Shown in pieces: positions 8,352 through 17,171 of a stretch of DNA of 64,000 nt. Made by a program: the position numbers and the translations under genes. Location of the stretch: the NCBI RefSeq assembly GCF_025961475.1, contig NZ_JAOQNS010000008.1, positions 62,001 through 126,000 on the forward strand, in the 5' to 3' direction. The first letter of the stretch is position 1, and each line of letters opens with the position of its first letter. Source of the DNA: Rhodobium gokarnense (GTDB lineage: Bacteria; Pseudomonadota; Alphaproteobacteria; Rhizobiales; Rhodobiaceae). The notes below the pieces were generated by a model. That model ran no database searches. It had not been told where the DNA came from and saw nothing but the letters and a program-made list of their open reading frames with translations.

Positions 8352-9149
8352 CTACACCCCGAAATTCGTGTCATTGATGACCGAAAGAAGGGATTCGTTC
8401 CAGCCCTCAGGACCTGGGAGGCGTGAGCGCCGTATCCGCCCGTCCGCCTCGCCCTTCAGCGCCGGCAGGGGATCGTGGGCCGGATTGGCGATGACGATGC
8501 CGATATCCGCCGCTTCCAGCATGCCGACGTCGTTCGGCGCATCGCCGAGCGCGATCACGGTCGGGTCGCTGCCGTCCACGGCATAGCGCGGCGCGATCTC
8601 GGCGATGCGGTCGGCCTTGTCGGCGCCGAAGGAAAGCGTCAGGAAACGACCGCCCCGCCGCGCCGAGACACCGTGTTTTCCGAGTGCCGCCAGAAAGGCG
8701 TCGAGGTCGCCCTCGCTGCCGGACCACAGGCCCGGTTCGGAGAACCGGCGCGCCTGCGCGCGGGCCGCGCTCTCGATATCCATGCCGGTGCGCTCGGCGA
8801 CCTCCTCGACGGTCCAGTCGCCGAAGCCGGCGAAGGGTTCGCGCAAGTCCGCCGGCAATGCGTCGAGCACGTCCCGCAGGCGCCCGTAGGGCGTCTCGCC
8901 CGCATCGTCTTCGCCGGCCGCATCACCGCCTTCCAGGATGCCGGCACCGTTCTCAACGATTGCCGGACAGTGCGAAAAGCCGAGGGTCTCGCGCAGCGGC
9001 GCGATTTCCGCCGCCGTCTTGCTGCTCGACAGGATCAGCGGAATCTCGCGGTCCTTCAGCAGATCCAACGCCGGTATCGCCGCGTCCCAGCGATAGCTGT
9101 CGTGGTCGAGGAGCGTTCCGTCGAGATCGGTAACGACGATAAGGGTCAT
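8352..9149 (-). CDS. HAD phosphatase, mannosyl/glucosyl-3-phosphoglycerate phosphatase type
   Basis: This 265-residue HAD-superfamily protein carries motif I DLDGTLLDHDSY near its N-terminus, motif II Ser in LILSSSKT, and motif III/IV ALGDAPNDVGML near the C-terminus. The pattern matches the mannosyl-3-phosphoglycerate phosphatase family, which also dephosphorylates glucosyl-3-phosphoglycerate. It sits directly before the GpgS-like gene and would release glucosylglycerate. I place the start at 9149 (MTLIVVTDLDG); the six extra residues from 9167 add nothing family-like. Confidence 0.85.
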   Translation of the reverse strand: MTLIVVTDLDGTLLDHDSYRWDAAIPALDLLKDREIPLILSSSKTAAEIAPLRETLGFSHCPAIVENGAGILEGGDAAGEDDAGETPYGRLRDVLDALPADLREPFAGFGDWTVEEVAERTGMDIESAARAQARRFSEPGLWSGSEGDLDAFLAALGKHGVSARRGGRFLTLSFGADKADRIAEIAPRYAVDGSDPTVIALGDAPNDVGMLEAADIGIVIANPAHDPLPALKGEADGRIRRSRLPGPEGWNESLLSVINDTNFGV

Positions 9150-9307
9150 GGTGCGCCAGGGCCGCAACGAAAAAGGCGCGGCCGCATCGGTCGGCGCCGG
9201 GAGGGGATCATCGCATCGCCGACGTCGCCGCCCCTGTCAACAGCGCAGCGGCTGCAGGCCGGCCGGCCCGGACCGATGGTCGCAGCGCCGGCGCGGCAAG
9301 CGGCCGC

Positions 9308-10513
9308 CTATTTCGCCGGCTCGGGCTCTTTTTCGCCCTTGCGCTTCTTTTCCAGGTCGAGCTGCGCGGCGCGCACATTCGGCGACAGGGTCTGCTGCGC
9401 CTTGCTGACCGGCTGCTTGGTGAAACCCTTCGGGCTGCCGGTCTCCTCGAAGTCGCGCTTGATCGCCACCGGGCTTGCCGCATAGGCGGTGATCAGTTCC
9501 GACAGCGAGCGAAGGGCATGGACGTGGATGCGCTCATAGCCGTGCGAGGCGTCGACGCCGAAGGTGATCAGCGCGGTGCGCACGTCGGCGCCGGCCTCGA
9601 TGGCGCTTGCCGAATCGGAGCGGTAGTAGCGGAACACGTCCTTCTGGAACAGGATCTCGTTCGAGCGGCACAGTTCGACCAGCTTCTTGGTCAGATGATA
9701 GTCGAACGGGCCGGTCTGGTCGGCCATGGAGATGGTGACGCCGAACTCGTTGGAGTTCTGGCCCGGCGCCGTCGTGCCATTGTCGACGGTGATCATCGAG
9801 GCGACCTCGTGCTTCAGCACGGACGAGGCGCCGACGCCGACTTCCTCGGCGATGGTGAACAGCCAGTGGATGTCCACCGGAGTCTTGACCTTTTCCTCCT
9901 GCATCGCCTTCAACGCCGCCAGCATGACGGCGACGCCCGCCTTGTTGTCGAGATGGCGCGAGACGATGAAGCCGTTGTCGAGGAATTCCGGCAGCGGATC
10001 GATGGCGATGATGTCGCCGACCTCGATGCCGAGCCGGGCAAGGTCCGGCGCGCTGCGGGCGAGCGCATCGACCCGCATCTCCACATGCTCCCAGCCGATG
10101 GGATGTTCGTCGATCTCGTCGTTGAAGGTGTGGCCGGAGGCCTTCAGCGGCAGGATGGTGCCGCGATAGGTGCCCTTGTCGGTAAAGACGGTCGCCCGCG
10201 CGCCTTCGGCAAAACGCGCCGACCAGTTGCCGATCGGCACCAGCGCCAGCCGGCCGTTTTCCTTCAGGAACTTCGCCTGCGCGCCGAGCGTGTCGACATG
10301 GGAGACGATGGCTCTCGCGCCGCGCTGTTCCTTGCCGGGCCGGATCGCCCGGATGGCGCCGCGGCGGGTCAGCTCCACATCGAGGCCGAGCCGTTCCAGT
10401 TCCGCTGAAACCCAGCGCACGATGGAGTCCGTGTAGCCGGTCGGGCTCGGCGTCTCGAGCAGTTTCCTCAGCGTGTCGGTCAGATAGTCGACGTCGATGC
10501 GAAGGCGTGTCAT
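9308..10513 (-). CDS. M42-family peptidase of the NAGGN osmolyte system
   Basis: This 401-residue protein is an M42/M20-type metallo-aminopeptidase. Metal-site segments are visible: VSHVDTLG (first metal His/Asp), SRHLDNKAG (bridging Asp), TIAEEVGVGAS (catalytic Glu pair) and a late DASHGYERIH (last His). The family recurs beside asnO and ngg in N-acetylglutaminylglutamine amide clusters and is presumed to trim or degrade the dipeptide osmolyte, though its exact role is unproven. It lies 30 bases after ngg and 158 bases before the phosphatase gene. The C-terminus is a short Lys/Glu-rich tail. Confidence 0.9.
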   Translation of the reverse strand: MTRLRIDVDYLTDTLRKLLETPSPTGYTDSIVRWVSAELERLGLDVELTRRGAIRAIRPGKEQRGARAIVSHVDTLGAQAKFLKENGRLALVPIGNWSARFAEGARATVFTDKGTYRGTILPLKASGHTFNDEIDEHPIGWEHVEMRVDALARSAPDLARLGIEVGDIIAIDPLPEFLDNGFIVSRHLDNKAGVAVMLAALKAMQEEKVKTPVDIHWLFTIAEEVGVGASSVLKHEVASMITVDNGTTAPGQNSNEFGVTISMADQTGPFDYHLTKKLVELCRSNEILFQKDVFRYYRSDSASAIEAGADVRTALITFGVDASHGYERIHVHALRSLSELITAYAASPVAIKRDFEETGSPKGFTKQPVSKAQQTLSPNVRAAQLDLEKKRKGEKEPEPAK

Positions 10514-10543
10514 CGGTTTCTGGTTCCTCTCCCGGATCGTTCG

Positions 10544-12304
10544 TTATCGTTGTGCCGTTTTTCCGGCGGGCGCCAGTTCCTGCGCCGCCTGGCGCATGGC
10601 GGAGGGCATCGACAGCGGGAACAACAGGTCGATGAAGCGTTCCGCCGTCGGCTGTGGCTCGTGATTAGCAAGGCCCGGCCGTTCGTTGGCCTCGATGAAA
10701 GCATAGTCCGGGCCGCGTGGCGACTTCACCATGAAATCGACCCCGACCACAGGAATCTCGATCGCCCGGGCGACCTTGACGGCCGCTTCCACCAGCGCCG
10801 GATGCACGCCGTCGGTGACGTCGTGGATAGTGCCGCCGGTGTGCAGGTTGGCCGTCTTGCGGACCTCCAGCTCGGTTCCCTCCTCGAGCACGGTGTCGAG
10901 GCCGTGGCCGGCGGCCGCGACGACCTTTTCCGTCTCCACATCGAGGGGAATGGTCGATTCGCCGCCGGTCGCCGCCGACCGGCGCCGGCTTTGCGCCTCG
11001 ATGAGCTGGCGGATGGTCCGCCGCCCGTCGCCGACCACGCAGGCCGGCCGGCGGATCGCGGCTGCGACCAGCCGGTAGTTGATGACGACGAGCCTCAGGT
11101 CCTGGCCCTCGACGCATTCTTCCAGGAGCACCGTGTCGGCAAATTTCCGCGCCGCCTCGATGGCTGCCTGCACGTCCTCAAGGCTTTCCAGCCCGACGAA
11201 GACGCCGCGGCCCTGTTCGCCGCGTGCCGGCTTGACGACGAGGCGCCCGTGCTTGCCGAGGAAGGCGGCGATAGCCTCTTCGCCCGCATCTGCCGGCATC
11301 TGCTCGGGAACGCGCACGCCGGCCGCCTCCACCATGCGCCGCGTCACCGCCTTGTCGTCGCAGATCGACATGGCGACCGCCGTGGTAAATTCCGACAGGC
11401 TCTCCCGGCACTTCACGGTCTGGCCGCCATAGGAGAGGCGGAAGAACCCGCCGGTGGCGTCGGTGACCTCCACCAGGATGCCGCGCCTGCGCGCCTCGTC
11501 GACGATGATCTTGGCATAGGGGTTGAGCGCCTCGTCGATCTCCGGGCCGGTGAACAGCGTCTCGTTGATCGGGTTCTTGCGCTTGACGGTGAACAGCGGC
11601 ACCCGCTCGAAACCGAGCTTTTCATAGAGCGCGATGGCCTGCTCATTGTCGTGCATGACCGAAAGGTCGAGATAGGCGGCGCCCCGCTCGGCCGAGTATT
11701 CCGCGAGTCGGCGCACCAGCGCCTCGCCGACGCCCGGCTGGCGCGCCTGCGGATCGACCGCAAGGCACCACAGGGACGAGCCCTTTTCCGGATCGCCGAA
11801 GGCTCTGGCGTGGTCGACGCCGGTGACGGTGCCGAGCACCTCGCCGGTGACCTCGTCCTCGGCCACGAAATAGCAGATCGCCCGCGCGTCGCGCTGGGCC
11901 CAGAAGAATTCCAGCGGCACCGGCACCATGCCGCGCATGGCAAAGATGCGGTTGATCGCGTCGGCATCGCCCTTCGACGTCAGGCGGCGCACGAAGAAGC
12001 CCGACAGCGGCCGGTCCGAGGGCCGGTACGTGGTCAGGTCCAGACGGAAGCTGTGCGAGGGATCGAGGAACACCTCCTGCGGCGCGTTGGCCAGCAGCAC
12101 ATGCGGGTCCTTGATGTAGAAGGCAATGTCGCGCCGCTCCGGCAACTCCTTCTGCAGGACGGAGATCAGGGTCTCCGGATCGGTGAAGGTCTGCCCGAAG
12201 ATCAGCCGCCCCCAGCCGCAATCGAGGGCGTAATTCGTCTTCGGCGCCGGCGGGGGGCCGTCGGTGGCGTCCGCGGCGTCGGGATGGTTGAGAGTATCGG
12301 CCAT
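10544..12304 (-). CDS. ngg: N-acetylglutaminylglutamine synthetase
   Basis: This 586-residue two-domain enzyme has an N-terminal GNAT acetyltransferase (about residues 100-245, with the acetyl-CoA-binding ARQPGVGEALVRRL segment) and a C-terminal ATP-grasp ligase (about 290-565, with VVKPARGEQGRGVFV and the metal-binding FIEANERPG). This fusion defines Ngg, which acetylates glutamine and joins it to a second glutamine. The product is amidated by AsnO to give NAGGN, a compatible solute described in Sinorhizobium. It starts 25 bases after asnO. The short N-terminal segment before the GNAT domain is Pro/Asp-rich. Confidence 0.93.
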   Translation of the reverse strand: MADTLNHPDAADATDGPPPAPKTNYALDCGWGRLIFGQTFTDPETLISVLQKELPERRDIAFYIKDPHVLLANAPQEVFLDPSHSFRLDLTTYRPSDRPLSGFFVRRLTSKGDADAINRIFAMRGMVPVPLEFFWAQRDARAICYFVAEDEVTGEVLGTVTGVDHARAFGDPEKGSSLWCLAVDPQARQPGVGEALVRRLAEYSAERGAAYLDLSVMHDNEQAIALYEKLGFERVPLFTVKRKNPINETLFTGPEIDEALNPYAKIIVDEARRRGILVEVTDATGGFFRLSYGGQTVKCRESLSEFTTAVAMSICDDKAVTRRMVEAAGVRVPEQMPADAGEEAIAAFLGKHGRLVVKPARGEQGRGVFVGLESLEDVQAAIEAARKFADTVLLEECVEGQDLRLVVINYRLVAAAIRRPACVVGDGRRTIRQLIEAQSRRRSAATGGESTIPLDVETEKVVAAAGHGLDTVLEEGTELEVRKTANLHTGGTIHDVTDGVHPALVEAAVKVARAIEIPVVGVDFMVKSPRGPDYAFIEANERPGLANHEPQPTAERFIDLLFPLSMPSAMRQAAQELAPAGKTAQR

Positions 12305-12329
12305 GACGTTGGTCCTGAATGATCGGGAA

Positions 12330-14105
12330 TCAGATGTCGTGGGCCTGCAGCCACATCTCCAGAAGCGCCACCTGCCAGAGCTCGGAGCCCCTCAGCGGCG
12401 TGATATGGGCCGTCGGGTCGTCGAACAGCCGGTCGAGATAGTCCTTCCGGAAGAGGCCGCGCTCGCGCGCCGCCTGGTTGGTCAGCGTGTCGCGCACGAG
12501 ATCGAGATAGGGCCCTTCGATGTATTTGAGCTGCGGGACCGGGAAATAGCCCTTCTTGCGGTCGATGACCTCGCTCGGCACCACCTGGCGCGCGGCGTCC
12601 TTGAGGACGCCCTTGCCGTTTTCCATCAGCTTCAGCTCCGGTGGCACGGTGGCGGCAAGTTCCACCAGCTCGTGGTCGAGGAACGGCACCCGCGCCTCCA
12701 GCCCCCAGGCCATGGTCATGTTGTCGACCCGCTTCACCGGATCGTCGACCAGCATGACCTGAGAATCGAGCCGGAGCGCCCGGTCGACCGGCGTCGCCGC
12801 GCCGTCCATCAGGAGATGCTCGGCGACGAGATCGCGGCTGATATCCGCATCCGGCATCCACTCGGGGGAAAGATGGGTCTTCAGCGTCTCGTGGCTGCGG
12901 TCGAAGAACACCCTGGCGTAATCGCCGACCACGTCGTTGGTGTTTTCCAGCGGCGGATACCAGTGATAGCCGCCGAACACCTCGTCGGCCCCCTGGCCGG
13001 ACTGCACCACCTTGATGTGCTTGGAGACCTCGCGGCTCAAAAGGAAGAAGCCGATATTGTCGTAGGAGACCATCGGCTCCGACATCGCCGAGATCGTGTC
13101 CGGCAGCGAGCCGATGAGATCGGCCGAAGGCACGAAGATCTTGTGGTGGTCGGTCTGGAACGTCTTGGCGATGAGGTCCGAATAGACGAACTCGTCGCCC
13201 TTTTCCCCGTTCGCCTCCTCAAAGCCGATGGAAAAGGTCATCAGGTCCTTCTGGCCTTCCTCAGCCAGGAGCCCGACGATGACGCTGGAATCGACGCCGC
13301 CGGACAAAAGCACGCCGACCGGCACGTCCGCGACCATGCGCCGGCGCACGGCGACCCGCAGCGCTTCCAGCACCCGGTCGCGCCAGTCTTCGCGGGAAAG
13401 GCCGGAAAGCGCCGGATCGCGCTCGTAGGGCGGCTGCCAGTAGAGGGTGTCGGTGATCTCGCCCGACGTGGTGATCCGGCGCACGGTCGCCGGCGGCAGC
13501 TTCCTGACGCCCTTCAGGATCGTGCGCGGCGGCGGCACCACGGCGTGGAAGGTCATGTAGTTGTGGAGCGCTTCGGGATCGATGGTCCGGTCGACGTCGC
13601 CGCCGGCAAGCAGGGCCGGCAGGCTGGAGGCAAAGCGCAGCCGGGCATCGGTCTCGGAATAGTAGAGCGGCTTGATGCCGAAGCGGTCGCGGGCGAGCGT
13701 CACGGTGCCGCTGTCGCGCTCGGCGATGGCGAAGGCGAACATGCCGTGGAATCGCTTGACGCAGTCGGGGCCCCAGGCATGGAACGCCTTCAGGATCACC
13801 TCGGTGTCGCCATGGGAGAAGAACCTGTAGCCCTTCTCGACCAGCTCGCCGCGCAGCTCCGGATAGTTGTAGATGCAGCCGTTGAAGACGATGGTCAGCC
13901 CGAGTTCCGGGTCCGTCATCGGCTGCGCGGCTTTTTCCGACAGGTCGATGATCTTCAGCCGGCGATGGCCGAAGGCGATCGGCCCGCGCGCCAGGATGCC
14001 CGTGCCGTCGGGCCCGCGCGGGGCCAGCGTTTCGGTCATGCGCGCGACGGCCTCACCGTCGGCAAAGCTGCCGTCTAGGCGGATTTCTCCGGCAATTCCA
14101 CACAT
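12330..14105 (-). CDS. asnO: N-acetylglutaminylglutamine amidotransferase
   Basis: This 591-residue asparagine-synthetase-type enzyme begins MCGIAGEI, so Cys2 is the glutaminase nucleophile. The C-terminal synthetase domain carries the ATP pyrophosphatase loop SGGVDSS at residues 268-274. In the NAGGN pathway it converts the carboxylate of N-acetylglutaminylglutamine to the amide using glutamine ammonia. It is the first gene of the operon asnO-ngg-M42 peptidase-phosphatase-GpgS. I fixed the start at 14105 because Cys must be residue 2; the much longer upstream frame only mirrors the divergent marR gene. Confidence 0.93.
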   Translation of the reverse strand: MCGIAGEIRLDGSFADGEAVARMTETLAPRGPDGTGILARGPIAFGHRRLKIIDLSEKAAQPMTDPELGLTIVFNGCIYNYPELRGELVEKGYRFFSHGDTEVILKAFHAWGPDCVKRFHGMFAFAIAERDSGTVTLARDRFGIKPLYYSETDARLRFASSLPALLAGGDVDRTIDPEALHNYMTFHAVVPPPRTILKGVRKLPPATVRRITTSGEITDTLYWQPPYERDPALSGLSREDWRDRVLEALRVAVRRRMVADVPVGVLLSGGVDSSVIVGLLAEEGQKDLMTFSIGFEEANGEKGDEFVYSDLIAKTFQTDHHKIFVPSADLIGSLPDTISAMSEPMVSYDNIGFFLLSREVSKHIKVVQSGQGADEVFGGYHWYPPLENTNDVVGDYARVFFDRSHETLKTHLSPEWMPDADISRDLVAEHLLMDGAATPVDRALRLDSQVMLVDDPVKRVDNMTMAWGLEARVPFLDHELVELAATVPPELKLMENGKGVLKDAARQVVPSEVIDRKKGYFPVPQLKYIEGPYLDLVRDTLTNQAARERGLFRKDYLDRLFDDPTAHITPLRGSELWQVALLEMWLQAHDI

Positions 14106-14189
14106 GCTGGACTGAGTTCTCCCGATGTCTGCGACGAAACGAAGGGGCATCCGCGACGGCCGTGCGGCCGCTGCGGAGGCCCTGTCTAT

Positions 14190-14323
14190 GATGGCCTTCG
14201 CCAACCCCCGCGGCGAAGGCCATCGATGCCCTTTGGGTCTGCCCCGGCAACAACGCAAGGAGCGCCCGCGCGTTCCCGGAAAGGGGCTTCCCCTTAAAGT
14301 TAAGGCGCGGGACAACCCGCGCC
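14190..14323 (-). promoter_or_regulatory. structured 5' leader of the osmolyte operon (three hairpins)
   Basis: Between the proposed promoter and asnO, the minus-strand transcript would fold three perfect hairpins: arms 14304-14311/14316-14323 (8 bp, 4-base loop), 14281-14286/14290-14295 (6 bp, 3-base loop) and 14190-14202/14212-14224 (13 bp, 9-base loop). None is followed by a T-run. The leader would be about 220 bases, long for this genome. Function is inferred only. Confidence 0.55.
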
Positions 14324-14336
14324 AGCCGGCAAATTC

Positions 14337-14365
14337 ATTAGAACACAAATGATTTGAAATCAAAT
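14337..14365 (-). promoter_or_regulatory. candidate asnO promoter with overlapping MarR-type palindrome
   Basis: On the minus strand TTGATT (14363-14358) and TCTAAT (14342-14337) form a possible sigma70 pair with a 15-base spacer, somewhat short. A 14-base perfect palindrome ATTTGAAATCAAAT covers 14352-14365 and overlaps the -35. A CAAAT half-site at 14346-14350 adds a third copy. MarR proteins bind such AT-rich palindromes, and a marR gene starts 51 bases away. Confidence 0.45.
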
Positions 14366-14415
14366 ATTTTTTGGTGTAACGGTTTGCGCCACGATCGGAC
14401 TGGAGACCCTGAAAC

Positions 14416-14991
14416 GTGAGCGACCCGCTCGGCCCCGCCGGCGACAACGCCGCAAGACACGACGGATATGCGCAAAAGACCGCGCCGGATCCGGCGAGCG
14501 ATGCCACCACGCCCGACGCACACGCGATCGACAACGCCGCCCATGTCATGAAGGCGATCAGGCGCATCGTCAGGGCCAACGACGTCCGGTCCAAGAAGGT
14601 CGCCCGCGAGGCCGGGCTGACGATTCCCCAGATCGTCGTCCTCCAAGCCGTGCGCGATTTCGGCCAGCTGACGACGGCGGCGCTGTCGCGCCAGGCCGAC
14701 CTCAGCGCGGCGACCACCGTCACCATTCTCGACAAGCTTGAAGCGCGCGGCCTGGTCACCCGGCGGCGCAGCGACACCGACCGGCGCATCGTCCGCACCC
14801 GCCTGACAGAGGAGGGCGAACGCATCCTGAAGGGCGCCCCGGCCCTTTTCGGAAAACGATTCGTGACGGGATTTGCCGACCTTCCGGAGACCGAGCAGCA
14901 GCGTATCGTCGCCGCCTTCCGGGCCGTCGCCGACCTCGTCGACCCACCGCTCGCCGAGGCAGGCGCCGGCGAGGATGTCGACCTCGGCTGA
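14416..14991 (+). CDS. MarR-family transcriptional regulator
   Basis: This 191-residue winged-helix regulator has an N-terminal unstructured segment of about 40 residues and then a MarR core. Recognisable parts are the helix-turn-helix LTTAALSRQADLSAATTVTILDKLEARGLVTR and the wing RRRSDTDRRIVRTRLTEEG. It starts with GTG at 14416, preceded by GGAG at 14402-14405. The gene diverges from asnO and a palindrome lies between them, so local control of the osmolyte operon is plausible. Similar regulators occur beside ectoine and other osmolyte genes, but the ligand or signal is not known. Confidence 0.9.
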   Translation: MSDPLGPAGDNAARHDGYAQKTAPDPASDATTPDAHAIDNAAHVMKAIRRIVRANDVRSKKVAREAGLTIPQIVVLQAVRDFGQLTTAALSRQADLSAATTVTILDKLEARGLVTRRRSDTDRRIVRTRLTEEGERILKGAPALFGKRFVTGFADLPETEQQRIVAAFRAVADLVDPPLAEAGAGEDVDLG

Positions 14992-15045
14992 CCGCGCCGG
15001 CTCGGCGGCAAGGCTGCAATGCGCCGGGCGCCGGGCGCCGGGCCC

Positions 15046-15750
15046 TTATGCGGGAACGCCGTCCCGCTTTTGCACGCCGTGCAGAAACACCTGGATGCAG
15101 CGCTTGATATAGCCTTCCCGGTCGTCTTCGCCGGGCCAGTCCAGGTCTCCGCCGGTCGCCTTGGCCGCGATCGCGCCGAACACCATGTCCAACAGCATCT
15201 GCGCCGCCGCTTCGGTGTCGTCGATTACCATGCGGCCACGCGCGCATTGCCGGTCGAACCAAGCCGCAAGCTCCAGGCGCGACGGGATGGCGCCGTATTT
15301 GCGGGCCGTGGTGCGCAATTCCGGATATTGCCGGGTCTCGATGATGACGAGCCGGATCAGCGCCTGGCGCTTGCGGTTGTCCTCCGGATCGATTTCGACG
15401 CGGAAGATGGTTTCCAGCGCTTCGTCCAACGGCATGTCGTCGTAATTGCCCGGCAACAGCAGCATGCGCTGCCGGTTCTTGTCGATGATCGCGGCGAACA
15501 GGTCGAGCTTGCCGGGGAACAGCCGGTAGAGCGTGCGCTTGGACACCCGGCAGGACGCGGCAATATGATCCATGGTGGTGCCGCCATAACCGTTGGCCAG
15601 GAACAGCTCATGGGCCTGTTCGACGATTATTTCCCGCTGCACGTTGTCCGGCATGGCCTTCGGGCGACCGCGCTTTCGGCGCCCTGCTCCGGCGTGCTTG
15701 TCCCCGGGCCCTTCGTGGCTTTCCGGCAACGGTCGGACAATGGAAGTCAT
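15046..15750 (-). CDS. TetR-family repressor
   Basis: This 234-residue protein has an Arg/Lys/Gly-rich N-terminal tail of about 35 residues followed by a TetR DNA-binding domain (VEQAHELFLANGYGGTTMDHIAASCRVSKRTLYRLFPGKLDLF) and a C-terminal ligand-binding half of AcrR-like length. It diverges from the RND efflux operon with only 82 bases between them. By the usual pattern it represses the pump and is released by a toxic ligand or pump substrate. The inducer cannot be read from the sequence. Confidence 0.9.
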   Translation of the reverse strand: MTSIVRPLPESHEGPGDKHAGAGRRKRGRPKAMPDNVQREIIVEQAHELFLANGYGGTTMDHIAASCRVSKRTLYRLFPGKLDLFAAIIDKNRQRMLLLPGNYDDMPLDEALETIFRVEIDPEDNRKRQALIRLVIIETRQYPELRTTARKYGAIPSRLELAAWFDRQCARGRMVIDDTEAAAQMLLDMVFGAIAAKATGGDLDWPGEDDREGYIKRCIQVFLHGVQKRDGVPA

Positions 15751-15784
15751 TCGGCATTCCTCGCGGCAGTTGACATCGCCTGCC

Positions 15785-15833
15785 TACCTGAATATTGGTA
15801 ATCGAAGGTTTTGTAAATAAGGGTTCCAACCTT
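15785..15833. promoter_or_regulatory. candidate TetR operator region
   Basis: Within the 82-base gap between tetR and the efflux operon lie two inverted repeats: TACC (15785-15788)/GGTA (15797-15800) and AAGGTT (15805-15810)/AACCTT (15828-15833). The second spans 29 bases, close to the size of TetR-family operators. The region is AT-rich compared with its flanks. No binding data support this. Confidence 0.35.
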
Positions 15834-17164
15834 TGCGCCAAACAGTCACGTGGTCAGCCGGAGCGTCGGCGCCGCGCCGTTGTGCTTTCGCCATTGCGCA
15901 GCGGCATTCGGTCCGGACGCTGCTCCGGACGGGCCTTGTCGCCCTCTTCACCGCTGCAGCCCTGGTTGCCGCGTCCGAATCCCATGCCCAATCACCGGGC
16001 GGCGGGCCGAAGCCCGAGGTCGGTGTGCTGACGCTGCACCCGCAGTCGGTGGCGATCACCGCGGAACTGCCGGGCCGCACGACGGCCTCGCTGGTTGCCG
16101 AAGTGCGCCCGCAGGTCAACGGCATCATCCGCCGCCGCCTGTTCACCGAAGGCAGCGAGGTGGAGGCCGGCGCGCCGCTCTACCAGATCGACGACGCCAC
16201 CTACCGCGCCACCTACCAGAGCGCCCGCGCCAGCCTGCAGAAGGCGCTGGCCGCGGTGCCGAGCGCGGAGGCCAAGGTCGCGCGCTACGAGAACCTGATC
16301 AAGCAGAATGCCATCTCCAAGCAGGAGCTCGACGATGCCAAGGCGACGCTGGCCCAGGCCCGTGCCGACGTCGCGGTCGCCAAGGCCCAGGTCGAGACGG
16401 CCCGCATCAACCTGACCTACACGACGGTGCTGGCGCCGATCGACGGCCGGGTCGACGAATCGCAACTGACCGTCGGTGCCCTCGTCACCGCGAATCAGTC
16501 GACCGCGCTAACGACGATCCGTACCCTCGATCCGATCAATGTCGACGTCACCCAGTCGAGCACCAACCTGCTCAACCTCAGAAAGGCGGTCGAGGAAGGC
16601 CGGATCAAGCTGCGCGGCGACAACATCACCGTGCGCCTGAAGCTGGAGACCGGAACGCTCTACGCGGAGTCCGGCACCCTTGCCTTCGTCGAATCCTATG
16701 TCGACCAGACCACCGGCACCTACACGCTGCGCGCCGAGTTCCCCAATCCGGACCGGCTCCTCCTGCCCGGCATGTATGTCCGCGCCCTGGTCGAGGAAGG
16801 CATTGCCGAAAACAGCTTCGTGGTGCCGCAGCGCGCCGTCAGCCGCAGCACCAAGGGCGAGGCGACGGCGCTGTTCGTGAACAAGGACAACAAGATCGAG
16901 CAGCGCGTCCTGGAGACGAATTCGAGCGTCGGCAACAACTGGCTGGTCAGCGACGGCATTTCCGACGGCGACCGCATCGTCGTCACCGGGTCACAGTTCG
17001 TGCGCGAAGGTGCCGACGTGACGACCGTGGAGGTCGTCATCGACGAGACCACCGGCGAGGTGTCGGAACTGAAGCAGGGCGCCGCGGCGCCCGGCGATCC
17101 CGACACGCTCGCGCTCGCCGCCGAAGCCGGACAGAAACAGAAGCCCGGCGCGGCGAAGGACTGA
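15833..17164 (+). CDS. RND efflux periplasmic adaptor (AcrA/MexA type)
   Basis: This membrane-fusion protein of about 443 residues links an RND pump to an outer-membrane channel. After an N-terminal signal segment (hydrophobic core [13 protein letters not shown], cleavage likely after SHA) come the lipoyl half-motif ([20 protein letters not shown]), a long coiled-coil hairpin (about residues 130-190) and beta-barrel segments. There is no lipobox Cys, so it is anchored differently from AcrA or is soluble. The only start before the signal peptide in this frame is TTG at 15833. It is followed after 7 bases by the pump gene. Confidence 0.9.
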   Translation: MRQTVTWSAGASAPRRCAFAIAQRHSVRTLLRTGLVALFTAAALVAASESHAQSPGGGPKPEVGVLTLHPQSVAITAELPGRTTASLVAEVRPQVNGIIRRRLFTEGSEVEAGAPLYQIDDATYRATYQSARASLQKALAAVPSAEAKVARYENLIKQNAISKQELDDAKATLAQARADVAVAKAQVETARINLTYTTVLAPIDGRVDESQLTVGALVTANQSTALTTIRTLDPINVDVTQSSTNLLNLRKAVEEGRIKLRGDNITVRLKLETGTLYAESGTLAFVESYVDQTTGTYTLRAEFPNPDRLLLPGMYVRALVEEGIAENSFVVPQRAVSRSTKGEATALFVNKDNKIEQRVLETNSSVGNNWLVSDGISDGDRIVVTGSQFVREGADVTTVEVVIDETTGEVSELKQGAAAPGDPDTLALAAEAGQKQKPGAAKD

Positions 17165-17171
17165 GACCCGA

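Noticed and set aside
14106-15011. asnO frame extending 300 codons upstream of 14105
   Set aside because: AsnO needs Cys at position 2, which fixes the start at 14105; the upstream part mirrors the divergent marR gene.
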